Positions 9,885-19,645 of a stretch of 64,000 nucleotides of DNA are shown one piece after another. Numbering within the stretch: position 1 is the first letter of the stretch; the number at the start of each line of letters is the position of its first letter. Origin of the DNA: Ctenosaura bakeri. Taxonomy: Eukaryota > Chordata > Lepidosauria > Squamata > Iguanidae. The notes below the pieces were generated by a model that saw only the letters and a program-made list of their open reading frames with translations, was not told where the DNA came from and made no database searches. The stretch is from contig CAOLHI010001019.1 of NCBI GenBank assembly GCA_948474755.1, forward strand, positions 394,671 to 458,670, in the 5' to 3' direction. The position numbers and the translations under genes were made by a program.

Positions 9885-10035
9885 GTTGTTGTTCTTTGCC
9901 TTCAACTAATGGCAACCCTAAGGTCAACCTCCAATGGGGTATTCTTTGCAATTTGTTCAGAAGGGGTTTGCTTCTGCCTTCCTCGGAGGCTGAGAAAGTG
10001 TGACTTGCCCAAGGTCACCCAGTGGTTTTCCAGTC
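9885..10035 (-). mobile_element. Sauria-type SINE fragment
   Basis: Reverse orientation: TGCCTTCAACTAATGGCAAC, then GCTGAGAAAGTGTGACTTGC, CCAAGGTCACCCAGTGG. This is the SINE body with the Bov-B-like end first. Confidence 0.65.
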
Positions 10036-10589
10036 TAATCTAAGCAGGACTGGCAGGAAGATGCAGGCTGCAATTCCCTGGTGGTTGCACTACATGCACA
10101 CACACACTTCTGCTGAATTCTGACATTGTGCGACGCCAGCCGGTATCTCCGTCCGTACGCTCGGCCCAGAGAAGCCAAGAAAGTGGTACTTTGGGCGAGG
10201 GGGGCAGCCACAAATTTCTGGACATCCTCTCGCCTTGCTTTGGTCCTGAGTGCCGGTTCTATGAATGGCAAAAAGGGTCCCACCCACCACCCTCGACAGG
10301 TGCTGGGGCGGGTGGCCAAGACGGATGCTGGCAACAAGGGGGGGCTATAAATAGAGCAGGGGAGGGGGAGAGGTTAGGTTTCTCAGCTGCCCCCTCCCTG
10401 TGTCATCGCTGCCACAAGCTGGCAAAGCAGCCATTCAGCTGCAGCGCAGGGACGCTCTGAGAAGGGCTGCACAGGGCAGCAGGGTGGGTGGGAAGGGGGT
10501 CGGAGCCTTCCCTGGAATACCCCCTCCCAGAAAAAGGCCTTGGTGTGGATCTCCTGTCGAGATCAGGAAGCTCTCTGCACATGCTAAGA
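10036..10589. other. Unique spacer with GC-richer stretch
   Basis: Short CA run near 10095 and modest G+C at 10130-10350. TATAAATAG occurs near 10346, but no open frame or exon follows that I can support. Confidence 0.35.
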
Positions 10590-10785
10590 GATCATAGACA
10601 GAATTGGAAGGGGACCCCAGGGGCCATCCAGTCCAACCCCCTTCTGCCACAAGTAAAGCACTTCAAAAGATGGCCACCCAAAGTCTCTGGAAAGACTCCA
10701 AACCGCTTTCTGAGCAGCACATTCCACAGGGGAACCATTCTTAGCATCTTTCTAAAATGCTTAAATTAGCTCTTCTTTTTTGCTT
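10590..10785 (-). mobile_element. CR1 LINE 3' end, degraded
   Basis: TTGGAAGGGGACCCC and GGCCATCCAGTCCAACCCCC on the plus strand mark the inverted CR1 terminus; older and more diverged than other copies. Confidence 0.75.
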
Positions 10786-10946
10786 ATTCCAACATGAGTT
10801 AAGCCCTTACCAAATCTCACAATCTGGCACAAAAATTTTTGCAACAAGTACCCAACAATTCACCTGCTCCTCTCTTCAACCTTTCCTGTCCTCTGCCCTG
10901 CTACTCAGTTTCCAAACCAATTAAATCCTTTTCCCCCAAAGGCTCT

Positions 10947-11106
10947 GGCCACTTCCGCACTAGACTGCTATAGCGCTATGATTCCACTTGCAACATTCTA
11001 TGGAATCCTGGGGTTTGCAGTTTGAGGAGGGGCCAGCTGGCCCTGGATTCCATAGGATGTTGCAAGTGGAATAATAGCGCTATAACAGTCTAGTGCGGAC
11101 ATGGCC
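10947..11106. repeat. Long-hairpin foldback element B
   Basis: 160-bp palindrome beginning GGCCACTTCCGCACTAGACT and ending AGTCTAGTGCGGACATGGCC. Both arms carry ACTTGCAAC (other copies ACTTTCAAC). The right arm lacks the block between CTGGCC and the central GC part, so the arms are unequal. Confidence 0.88.
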
Positions 11107-11164
11107 TCTGTCTCCGTCCCTTCGCTTCCAAGCATCCCAGCTCTAAAACTGCAATCCCCTCCAA

Positions 11165-11188
11165 ACACACACACACACACACACACAC
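11165..11188. repeat. (AC)n microsatellite
   Basis: About 11 AC units. Confidence 0.95.
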
Positions 11189-11254
11189 CCTAGGGAATAC
11201 ACCCCAGTGAGCAGAGCAAGACCACCACCCCCTCCCTGAACATCCCTTGTCTCT

Positions 11255-11750
11255 CTAAATGGATGCACCACGGCTGGGGAAGGAACATGTCCAGAGAAGG
11301 GCAACCGAAATGGGAAAAGAGCTTGAAACCATGAAGCCTTATGAGGAGGGGTTCAGGGAGCTGGGTAGGTCTAGCCTGGAGATGAGAAGGGTAAGAGGGG
11401 ACACGATAGCTGTGTTTAAATATTTGAAGGGATGTCATATGGAAGACGGAGCAAACTTGTTTTTTGCTGATCCAGAGACTAGGACATGGAGTAATTGCAT
11501 CAAACTGCAGGAAAAGAGATTCCACCTAAACAGTAAGAAGAATTTCCTGGCTGTAAGAGCAGTTCAATAGTGGAATCTGCTGCTGCGTCAGTGGAGCAGG
11601 GTGGAGACTCCTGGGGGGGGGGTAAAGAAAAGCTGGATGGCCGTATCTCAGAGGGAGGGCTTTGATGGTACCTTCCAGCACGGCAGAAGGAGGTTGGACT
11701 GGATGGCCCTCGGGGTCTCTTCCATCTCTATGGTTTTATGATTCCATAAG
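11255..11750 (+). mobile_element. CR1 LINE 3' end, older copy
   Basis: Encodes QRRATEMGKELETMKPYEE, FRELGRSSLEMRRVRGD and [17 protein letters not shown], with a stop after the LAVRAVQ region; ends GGTTGGACTGGATGGCCC and octamer remnants near 11740. More diverged than the 14.7-kb and 21.7-kb copies. Confidence 0.88.
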
Positions 11751-12134
11751 GACTTCCAAAGAAAGAAAACCCACCAGCCAGTTCCACCGTCAACCAGCCT
11801 AGCCGGGCCTGGTTAGTCTGTGGATGGGAGACGGCTAGAGAGGGAAGACCAGGGACCTCCAGGTTGGGTAGGGAGAAAGGCAGGAGAGACCCATGGCTGC
11901 CAGTCAGAACTGGCTTTCCTCGTCTGGATGGACCAAGGTGGACTGAGGCCTGACTCAACAGGAAGGCAGCTTCCTATGCAGAAAGTCATAGGTCAGCTCT
12001 GCACTGGCATCTCCAGGCATCATTATTATTAAAATATTGCAGCCAGGCTGCTGATTGTGGAAGGCTGTTTGGTGCTGTTAACTGCCGTCAGGCAAGCTTC
12101 AATTTATGGAAATCCTATGAACCAGAGACCTCCA

Positions 12135-12360
12135 TATTCCACTGCCGGACAGCTTCCTGATGGTCAGAACTGCCCGGCAGTGGAATCTGTTGCTGCCTCC
12201 ATGGAGTGTGATAGAGTCTCCTCCTTCTTTGGAGGTTTTTAAGCAGAGGCTGGATGGCAATCTGTCAAAGGGAGTGCTTTGATGGGTGTTCCTGAATGGG
12301 GGTTGGACTGGATGGTCCCTGAAGTCTCTTCCAACTCTAGGATTCTGTGCTTCTTTCTAA
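12135..12360 (+). mobile_element. CR1 3' end leading into a tandem array
   Basis: CACTGCCGGACAG, GGTCAGAACTGCCCGGCAGT, then TTTTAAGCAGAGGCTGGATG and the usual terminus with GATTCTGTGCTTC instead of the octamer run. It is the founder-like first unit of the array at 12200-12985. Confidence 0.8.
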
Positions 12361-12985
12361 GTCACCCTCTCATCGCCAGCCTTTCTTTAAGTAGAGGTGG
12401 ATGGCCATCTGTCAGAGGTAGTGCCTTGATGGGTGTTCCTGAATGGGGGCTGGACTGGATGGCCCCTGGAGTCTCTTCCAACTCTAGGATTCTGTGCTTC
12501 TTTCTAAGTCACCCTCTCATCACCAGCCTTGCTTTAAGTAGAGGTGGATGGCCATCTGTCAGAGGTAGTGCCTTGGTGGGTGTTCCTGAATGGCAGAAGG
12601 GGGCTGGACTGGATGGCCCCTGGGGTCTCTTCCAACTCTAGGATTCTGTGCTTCTTTCTAAGTCACCCTCTCATTGCCAGCCTTGCTTTAAGTAGAGGTG
12701 GATGGCCATCTGTCAGAGGTAGTGCCTTGATGGGTGTTCCTGAATGGCAGAAGGGGGCTGGACTGGGTGGCCCCTGGGGTCTCTTCCAACTCTAGGATTC
12801 TGTCATTCTTTCTAAGTCACCCTCTCATCACCAGCCTTGCTTTAAGTAGAGGTGGATGGCCATCTGTCAGAGATAGTGCCTTGGTGGGTGTTCCTGAATG
12901 GCAGAAGGGGGTTGGACTGGATGGCCCCTGGGGTCTCTTCCAACTCTAGCATTCTGTGATTCTTTCTAAGTCACCCTCTCATCGC
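12200..12985 (+). repeat. Tandem array of CR1 3' tails, period 147-154 bp
   Basis: The landmark GATTCTGTG (or variant) recurs at about 12341, 12488, 12642, 12796 and 12950, spacings 147, 154, 154, 154. Each unit has TTTCTAAGTCACCCTCTCAT, CGCCAGCCTTGCTTTAAGTA, GAGGTGGATGGCCATCTGTC and the CR1 terminus. The first unit lacks GCAGAAG and is shorter. The reading frame is kept across units, but it is repeat-derived, not a gene. Confidence 0.9.
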
Positions 12986-13665
12986 CAGCCTTGCAGACTC
13001 AGGGATGTGGCTTCCCTGATTGAGTCCCTCCATCTGCAATGAGGCCTTCCTCTTTTCCTCCTGCCTTCCACCTTCCCAAGCCTCATTCTCTTTTCTAGTG
13101 AGCCAGGTCTTCTCATGCTATGGCCAAAGTAGAACAGCCTCCGTTGAGTCCTCTTGGCTTCCAGGGAGAATTCAGCCTTGATTTGCTCTGAGACCCATTC
13201 ATTGGTCTTGATTTTCTTCCTATCAGCCTTCTTCACTCTGCAGCTTTGCCAACCGTACATTGAAATTGGAGATAGGACGGCAGGGACAATCCTAACTTTA
13301 GCACCCGGTGCTACATCTGGTCACTTCCAGGTCTTGTCCAGTTTCTTCCCAGCTGTCCTTCCACGTCCTAGCCTTCTTCTGATGTCTTGACCGCAGCCTC
13401 CATTCTAATTAATGACTGAGCCAAGGTAAGGAAAATCTTGAACTGTTTCAGTCTCTTAATCATCTACTTTAAAACTATGTAAAACATCTGTGGCCAATGT
13501 TTTCTTTTCTTTTTCCCCCTTAATGTTCAGCTGTAAACCTGACTTTGCACTTTCTTCCTCGACGTTCTTCAGTAGCTGTTCCAAGCGATGGCTATTTTCT
13601 GCTAGTATGACGGTGCTACCTGTGTATCTCGAAGTGTTGACCCTTGTGACTGTAAAAGGGAAAAG
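12986..13665 (-). mobile_element. Bov-B/RTE LINE ORF2 C-terminal remnant
   Basis: The minus strand encodes DFPYLGSVIN, ISMYGWQSCRVKKADRKKI, then RRLFYFGHSMRRPGSLEKRM and GKVEGRRKRGRPHCRWRDSI. These match the C-terminal part of Bov-B reverse transcriptase (FLGSKIN, MYGCESWTIKKAEHRRI, LQYFGHLMRR, GKIEGKRRRGxxRMRW). In-frame stops are present; inactive. Confidence 0.8.
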
Positions 13666-13860
13666 TCAAGACTGTATCGGGGAGGCCAGCGTTCAAATTT
13701 CTACTCAGCCAAGAAAACCTCCTGGGTGAGAGTGAGCAAGTCACACTCTCTCGGCCTCGGAAGAAGACAATGGCCAACCTACTCTGAAGAAATCTTGCCC
13801 ATAAAAACCTGGGAGAGGTTTAAGTTGGAATCAGCTTCAAGACACATCGCAAAGGGAGCC
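13665..13860 (+). mobile_element. Sauria-type SINE, 3' two-thirds
   Basis: GAGTGAGCAAGTCACACTCT, GAAGACAATGGCCAACC, AAATCTTGCCCATAAAAACC and a Bov-B-like TTTAAGTTGGAATCAGCTTC end. Its counterpart in copy 2 is about 14385-14585. Confidence 0.65.
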
Positions 13861-14070
13861 AGCGTGGTGTGCCATTTGACTCCCGGACCATGATTTTGGG
13901 GAGAGCAGGGTTTGACTCTCCACTCAGTCATGGAGAGCCCCTGGGTGACCTTGGGCTAGTCACACTCTCTCAGCCTTAGGAAAAGGTGTCGCCAAACCTC
14001 TGCGGAAGAAATCTTGCCAAACACAGCCCAGGGGAGGTTTGCGGTAAGTCAGAGATGAAGGGCGATGGCA
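13855..14070 (+). mobile_element. Sauria-type SINE
   Basis: Head GGAGCCAGCGTGGTGTG with an altered B box (GCAGGGTTTGACTCTCC), then GTCACACTCTCTCAGCC and GAAATCTTGCCAAACACAG. Counterpart in copy 2 is interrupted by CR1. Confidence 0.7.
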
Positions 14071-14079
14071 TGGGATCCG

Positions 14080-14198
14080 GCACGCGTGGTGTAGCAGTTT
14101 GAGCATTGCACTTGGTTTCCAGGAGACCAGGATTCAAAACCCTGCCCAGCCATGGAGACCTAGTTGGTGACCACGGGCCAGTCACACTCTCTCAGCCT
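14080..14198 (+). mobile_element. Sauria-type SINE, 5' half
   Basis: GGCACGCGTGGTGTAGCAGT is the A-box region and GACCAGGATTCAAAACCC the B-box region. Cut at the duplication junction (14198/14199). Confidence 0.7.
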
Positions 14199-15595
14199 CA
14201 TCTGTGGCCAATGTTTTCTTTTCTTTTTTTCCCCTTAATGTTCAACTGTAAACCTGACTTTGCACTTTCTTCCTCAACTTTCTCCAGTAGCTGTTCCAAG
14301 CGATGGCTATTTTCTGCTAGTATGACGGTGCTACCTGTGTATCTCGAAGTGTTGACCCTCGTGACTGTAAAAGGGAAAAAGTCAAGACTGTATCGGGGAG
14401 GCCAGCATTCAAATTTCTACTCAGCCAAGAAAACCTCCTGGGTGAGAGTGAGCAAGTCACACTCTCTCGGCCTCAGAAGAAGGCAATGGCCAACCTGCTC
14501 TGAAGAAATCTTGCCCATAAAAACCTGGGAAAAGAAATCTTGCCCATAAAAACTAGTTTAAGTTGGAATCAGCTTCAAGACACATCACAAAGGGAGCCAG
14601 TGTGGTGTGTCATTTGACTCCTGGACCGTGATTTTGGGGAGAGCAGGGTCAAGTCATGGAAAGCCCCTGGGTGACCTTGGGTTAGTCACACTCTCTCAGC
14701 CTTAGGGAAAGGTGTCGCCAAACCTCTGCGGAAGGAGTCTTCATAGACCACAAGCTGAACATGAGTCAGCAGTGTGATGCAGCAGCCAGGAAAGCCAATG
14801 CAATTCTCGGCTGCATCAATAGGAGTCTGGTGTCTAGATCGAGGGAGGTACTGGTACCACTCTGCTCTGCTTTGGTTAGACCCCATCTTGAATACTGTGT
14901 CCAGTTCTGGGCACCCCAATTCAAGAAGGACATGGTCAAGCTGGAGCAAGTCCAGAGGAGGGCAACCAAAATGGTGAGGGGCCTGGAAGCCATGAAGCCC
15001 TCTGAGGATAGACTTAGAGAGCTGGGTATGTTTAGTGTGCAGAAGAGAAGGTTAAGAGGGGACATGAGAGCCATGTTTAAATATTTGAAGGGATGCCACG
15101 TAGAGGAAGGGGAGGGCTTGTTTTCTGCTGCTCCAGAGACCAGGACAAGGAGCAATGGATTCAAGGTGCAGGAAAGGAGATTCCACCTGGACCTCAGGAA
15201 GAACTTCCTGACAGTCAGGGCTGTCCGGCAGTGGAATCTGCTGCCTAGGAGTGTAGTGGAGTTTCCTTCCTTGGAGGTTTTTAAGCAGAGGCTGGATGGC
15301 CGTCTGTCGGGAGTGCTTTGAGGGTGTTCCTGCATGGCAGGGGGTTGGACTGGATGGCCCCTGGGGTCTCTTCCAACTCTACATTTCTATGATTCTGTGA
15401 TTCTAAGAAACGCAGCCCAAACGCAAGGGAGGTTTGCGGTAAGTCAGAGATGAAGGGCAATGGAATGGGATCCGGCACGCGTGGTGTAGCAGTTTGAGCA
15501 TTGCACTGGGTTTCCAGGAGACCAGGATTCGAAACCCTGCCCAGCCACGGAGACCTAGTTGGTGACCATGGGCCAGTCACACTCTCTCAGCCTCA
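14199..15595 (+). repeat. Tandem duplication, copy 2, split by CR1
   Basis: Matches copy 1 from CATCTGTGGCC to GCGGAAG (14199-14734) and again from AAGAAACGCAGCCC (15405) to CAGCCTCA (15595). The middle is a CR1. Point differences such as TTCAACTGT for TTCAGCTGT and an extra 40-bp repeat of AAATCTTGCCCATAAAAAC near 14528 separate the copies. Confidence 0.9.
14735..15404 (+). mobile_element. CR1 LINE 3' end, young copy
   Basis: Longest CR1 here. The frame is open for 186 codons: [60 protein letters not shown] and on to [13 protein letters not shown]. Ends with TTTCTATGATTCTGTGATTC. Inserted in copy 2 of the tandem duplication. Confidence 0.95.
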
Positions 15596-15700
15596 GAGGA
15601 AGGTGATGGCAAACCTCCTCTGAGTAAATCATGCCAAGAAAAGCCTAGAGGAGGGTCAGCGTAAGTTGGAGTCGACTTGAAGGCACGTTCTAACATAGAA
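15475..15700 (+). mobile_element. Sauria-type SINE, complete
   Basis: Head GCACGCGTGGTGTAGCAGT, B box GGATTCGAAACCC, body GTCACACTCTCTCAGCCTCA, AATCATGCCAAGAAAAGCC and Bov-B-like end GTAAGTTGGAGTCGACTTGA followed by AGGCAC. Confidence 0.8.
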
Positions 15701-16284
15701 TTCAAATAGTAAGGAGGAGGAATTGGTAGCATCTTTAAGCGTTGCTGGTTTACTTTGATATGAAGGGTTTTTCTGTTCTTGTTTTCTCTTTTTTCTTTTC
15801 TTTTTTTAATTTGAAGCCACCTCTTCGATGCATCCATCAATGGTCGACTGGCACCTTCCCCCCTCCCGGCCCAGACCTCTTTTTTATTTTGAAAAAGACC
15901 ACCAAGACCATCTCATTGAAACCAACTTCAGCAGCTCGTAAGCAACGTATCCACTGCTTGGTTTCCAGACAGAGCTCTCTTGGTTAAAGGCCACCCAGGC
16001 TGACCAAAATGCTGCCGGACTAGATCCTTAAATTGATTTATTGCCGCAACCCACAATCACACTGAGCTTCCTTTCCTCTGACACTCGTGGTTGCTATTTC
16101 TGCCAATAGTGTGTAAAAGAGACATTTTAAAAAATCATGAATTATGCAAGCGGAGAAACGAGAGGCAACTAAAAATACAATGTCAATCAGTCCTAGACTG
16201 TCTTCATGATACGTCCAATAAATTCACTGTTTATCTTTCTTGATACAAAAACCTGACTGTGGCAGCTGGTGTGTCTTTCAAGCC
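15701..16284. other. Spacer, no gene seen
   Basis: Pyrimidine-rich patch near 15780-15810; otherwise nothing recognisable. Confidence 0.5.
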
Positions 16285-16456
16285 ATTTCTGCACTAGCCT
16301 GTTAGAGCGCTATGATTCCACTTTCAACATCCTACGGAATCCTGGGGTTTGCAGTTTCGGGAGCGGCCACCCGGCCGCTCCCGAAACTGCAAACCCCAGG
16401 ATTCCGTAGGATGTTGAAAGTGGAATCATAGCGCTCTAACAGGCTAGTGCAGAAAT
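16285..16456. repeat. Long-hairpin foldback element C
   Basis: 172-bp, almost perfect inverted repeat: ATTTCTGCACTAGCCTGTTA at the left, TAACAGGCTAGTGCAGAAAT at the right, centre GGGAGCGGCCACCCGGCCGC. Private variants (TTAGAGCGCT, CATCCTACGGAATCC) occur in both arms. Confidence 0.93.
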
Positions 16457-16680
16457 CAGTCCTGGGTTTAGTCTGAACTTTAACTAAGTTTAGTCTGAAC
16501 TTATTTTGGAAGCAAGGTTCATCCCTTTAGAGATCTCCTTTAAAGTTCGGACTAAAACCCGGACCAGACTCATTGCCCAGTGACACAGAAACTGCGCGTC
16601 CCCCTTGGAACATGTGTCAGAGACAGCATCGACTTGCGTTGATCCGGAAGCCGTTTTTGTTTCTTCTGAACCAATTTCTT

Positions 16681-16916
16681 TTTTATTTATTTATTTATTT
16701 GTATCCCGCCTCTCCATATGGATCGAGGCGGCGAACAACTTACAAATAGCATGTATTTCGAAACATTTCTATACATGTCCCCCAACAAGCTGGGTACTCA
16801 TTTTACCGACCTGCGGAAGGATGGAAGGCTGAGTCAACCTTGGAGCCCGGCAGGATTGAACTCACAACCTTGTGGCTGCAGTACCGGCATTTAACCATTG
16901 TGCCACCAGGGCTCCT
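16681..16916 (-). mobile_element. tRNA-derived SINE with a stem-loop tail
   Basis: Read on the minus strand: GGAGCCCTGGTGGCACAATG (A-box TGGCACAATGGTTAAATG), B box GGTTGTGAGTTCAATCC, then GGTCGGTAAAATGAGTACCC and the tail GCCGCCTCGATCC...GAGGCGGGATAC with (ATAA)n. A second SINE family, distinct from the Sauria type; the tail also occurs alone at 64 and 3801. Confidence 0.75.
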
Positions 16917-17264
16917 TTTCACAAACTCAGGACCAAAGAACCCCAGCAGAGGAAAGAGAGAGGAATGAAGACCTCACTCTCTCAGCCTGCATCGGGACTC
17001 TGTTGCGATGCAACATTACACAAGACAAATAATAATTAACATTACATATAATATTCCATAAGACAACTAATAATATGCATAGATATAATACTGATTGAAT
17101 TATGTAAATGGAACACCAACAACTGTAGCATTATAAAGTTTGGAGGAACCCTCGGGGCTATCTAGTCCAGCCCCTTTTCATGCACGGACCCATAACATCA
17201 ACTTATTCCTATACTAGAATTTATTCCCACTTACTCTGTAATTCTGTGATCCCAGCAACAATGC

Positions 17265-17490
17265 ATTTCAGTAGTTTTGAGTGTTGGACTGGGACTCCAG
17301 AGACCAAGGTTCGAAGTCCCACCCAACCATGGAAACCTGAGTTACGCTGGGAAAGTCACACTCTCTCAGCCTCAGAGGAAGACAAAGGCAAACCCCTCTG
17401 AAGCAATCGTGCCCAGAAAATCCATGATAGAGTCACCTTACAGTTGCCATAAGTTGGAAATGACTTGAAGGTGCACGACAACAGAAACAA
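17265..17490 (+). mobile_element. Sauria-type SINE
   Basis: GTTTTGAGTGTTGGACTGGG, CCAAGGTTCGAAGTCCC (B box), AAGTCACACTCTCTCAGCC, CAAACCCCTCTGAAGCAATC and the Bov-B-like end GCCATAAGTTGGAAATGACT followed by TGAAGGTGCAC. Nearly full length. Confidence 0.82.
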
Positions 17491-17569
17491 CCACCACCAA
17501 TCGTTGAAGGGGGTTAATACCCTGTGCCATCATTTCACAGGTGAAAATCGGGACCCATGGGGCCAAACG

Positions 17570-17875
17570 ACATCATAGAACCATAAAATCACCGAGTTGG
17601 AAGAGACCCCAAAGGCCATCCAACCCCCTTTTGTCATGCGGGAAGACACAAAGCATTCCTGAGAGATGGCCAACCAGGCTCTCTTTAAAAATCCCCTCCA
17701 AAGAAGGAGACCCCACCCCAACTCCATTCGGGCAGCCGTGCATCCCATTGTCCGGCTGCTCTTACTGTCAGGATACTTTCCCAAAAGTTCAGGCAGAATC
17801 TCTTGTCCTGCAGTTTGAGTCCGTTGCTCCTTGTTCTAGTCTCTGGAGCAGCAGAAAACAGGCTTGCGGCCAGAA
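17570..17875 (-). mobile_element. CR1 LINE 3' end
   Basis: GAGTTGGAAGAGACCCCAAA and GGCCATCCAACCCCC mark the terminus; the minus frame has [18 protein letters not shown] and a damaged LNFWESILTV. Confidence 0.85.
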
Positions 17876-18265
17876 TGTGGCCAAGATTGCAAGCATTATT
17901 AATGAGGGAGAATGCACAAGCTAGGAGAGGCTGTGTGAGCGTGCTTTCGCCTCGGCCTACCGGGAAGGGCACGATTGCGCCCCGTCTTCTCCAGCCCAAA
18001 GTACTTCTGCACTTCATTCCCTCCAGAATTTCACAGCAAAAGGAAAACTGGGACATGTGTTGCCAAGTAACATCAGAGTTCAGTGAGTGCAAACTACTTT
18101 TGTACTTTGAGCTCGGTTTGCAGCAGGCTAGGCTAAGCAGAAGACAAAGGGGGAAAGTGGGAGGAGGAACAAGAAGCTGGGACATTTTAAAGGGAACCGG
18201 GAAAATAGGATGGCAGGGGATTAACAGGGACTGTCCTTGCGCAATCAGGACCGTCGGAGGTAATG
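17876..18265 (+). repeat. Unnamed interspersed repeat X, copy 2
   Basis: Blocks GCATTATTAATGAGG, AAGCTAGGAGAGGCTG, CTACTTTTGTACTTTGAGCT, GGGACATTTTAAAGGGA, GGGATTAACAGGGACTGTCC and AATCAGGACCGTCGGAGG follow the same order as copies 1 and 3. It has an extra block (CACAGCAAAAGGAAAACTGG region) in the middle. Confidence 0.7.
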
Positions 18266-19110
18266 CAATTGAACAATCGCAGAAAGTGAGGTTGCGTGGA
18301 GCCGGTCGCATTATCTAACAAGACCTCCATGTTTCCCAAATCCTTGAGTGGAATCTGAGTCCCTGACAGCCTCAGTCAGTGCCATACGGCAGACTGTGCA
18401 GCTGGGAATAACAAGAACCACAACACACTAGCAGTGCAACAGCATCACCCATCAGACCTGAAGACATCATCACTCACTGCCCAAGTTTCTGGTCTTGCTT
18501 TGGCTAATGGTTGGTCCGGCCTTTGTGGGCAGAATTGGGAAATAGGCTCCTGCTGCAACTCCAGAGGTCTTTGGGGCAGTGAAATTAACTGCAGGGGAGA
18601 CCCACCTCCCTAGACTTTGCTGCGTGTTGGCTGCAGGGGCGTGGTAACTCCAGTGGACCTGCGGGGAGGGGGAAACAATTTCCCGTCCCAAAATAGGAAA
18701 AACAAAGCACAAGAAAACTGGAAGTGGCCCAATGTCCACAACCGATTTTGAAATGCTGAGGTTTGTTTGATGTTCGGCAGGGTAGGCGGGGAGGGCAAAT
18801 GGGGATCCCAGAGTGAAAACTGGGAAGGATTCCTGTACCTTTGATGGTTTTGCAGAAGAGGGAATTTCAGCAGGGGCTGTTTTGCTGCCCAGCCAGGTAA
18901 CGAGCAACACCTGCTGAAATCCCATCTTCTACGCAACCTTTAAAGGTATGGGAGCGACCTCCAGTTTTCATTCTGGCAACCCCAGCCAGAAACCTATTTA
19001 AAAGGCAACTGGCCCCACTCAGAAGTTTCCAAGAGAGGGAACTCAGCCTGGACTTGGTCAGAAAAGAAGTGACTCAGGGGCCACATGTACAGTCTTGAGC
19101 TCAATGTGCT
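18266..19110. other. Spacer upstream of nothing recognised
   Basis: No repeat family or exon recognised. The minus frame 18470-18925 is open for about 150 codons without family resemblance. Confidence 0.4.
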
Positions 19111-19114
19111 CACC

Positions 19115-19335
19115 CTGTTTTTGTACCTTCAAAGTCATTTTTGACCTATGGGGACCCTAATGTGAACCTATTATGGGGTTTTCTTGCCAAGCATTTCTCC
19201 AGAGGGAGTTTGCCGTTGTCTTCCTCTGAGGCTGAGAGAATGTGACTTCCCAAAGGCGAGTCTCCACAGCTGAGCAGGGGGAAACGTAACATTCTCCAGA
19301 GTCCTTGTCCGATGCTCAAACTATTACACCGCTCT
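19115..19335 (-). mobile_element. Sauria-type SINE, 220 bases from DYSF exon 1
   Basis: Reverse orientation: CTTCAAAGTCATTTTTGACC (Bov-B-like end), CTTGCCAAGCATTTCTCC, CTCTGAGGCTGAGAGAATGT, then B-box remnants. It lies in DYSF intron 1 just downstream of the exon 1 donor. Confidence 0.7.
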
Positions 19336-19557
19336 GGTCTCCCTGCTCTCACCCGCCCATCCCTGGTTGCCCAGCCTCATATTTTGTCCTTTATGCAGAG
19401 AAGCCACAGGGCTGCCCCCTCTCCCAGGGCCAACCGTGGCTCCTCCTTGGCTGGGAATGGAACGACAGAGCCGGGGAGCCTTCCTCTGCCTCTCCCGGCC
19501 CCTTGCCCTGCCCTGGTTCCCCTGAGTTGCAGACTCATGCTGCCACTGCCTGCTTAC

Positions 19558-19645
19558 CTTCAAACACCACCGAGCAATAAGCATCACTGATATCCGTGTC
19601 CGGGGTCTGGACATTCTGCGCATGGAGGATGAAAACCCGCAACAT
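19558..19645 (-). CDS. DYSF: Dysferlin canonical first coding exon (exon 1)
   Basis: Start codon on the minus strand at 19645-19643; exactly 88 coding nt, then a GTAAGC donor at 19557. Human DYSF exon 1 also ends at coding base 88. The peptide starts [12 protein letters not shown] and continues [16 protein letters not shown]. It is the first strand and calcium-binding loop 1 of the C2A domain; the loop aspartates at residues 16, 18 and 21 are present. C2A binds acidic phospholipid, in a calcium-dependent way in this version, and contributes to muscle membrane resealing. Upstream sequence (19646-20050) is not strongly CpG-rich and has no TATA; a GA-repeat lies about 150 bases upstream. The remaining DYSF exons are off the left edge. 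The gene lies 8.5 kb downstream of the ZNF638 stop, in the same orientation, as in mammals. Confidence 0.95.

Larger units (their letters stand above)
13485..14198 (+). repeat. Tandem duplication, copy 1 (714 bp)
   Basis: Runs from CATCTGTGGCCAATG to the SINE motif CTCTCTCAGCCTC. The same sequence with few differences restarts at 14199. Contains part of the Bov-B remnant and three SINE segments (about 13665-13860, 13855-14070, 14080-14198). Confidence 0.9.

Noticed and set aside
12279..12949. Chain of similar small proteins with repeated GWPSVRGSAL motifs
   Set aside because: Products of the CR1-tail tandem array. Frame conservation follows from near-identical 154-bp units and not from coding selection.
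12200..12985. CRISPR-like array of regular repeats
   Set aside because: Units are directly abutting, about 154 bp and CR1-derived, in a vertebrate genome.
14761..15321. 186-codon open frame as a cellular gene
   Set aside because: It is the C-terminus of CR1 ORF2, repeated in damaged form at several sites in the window.
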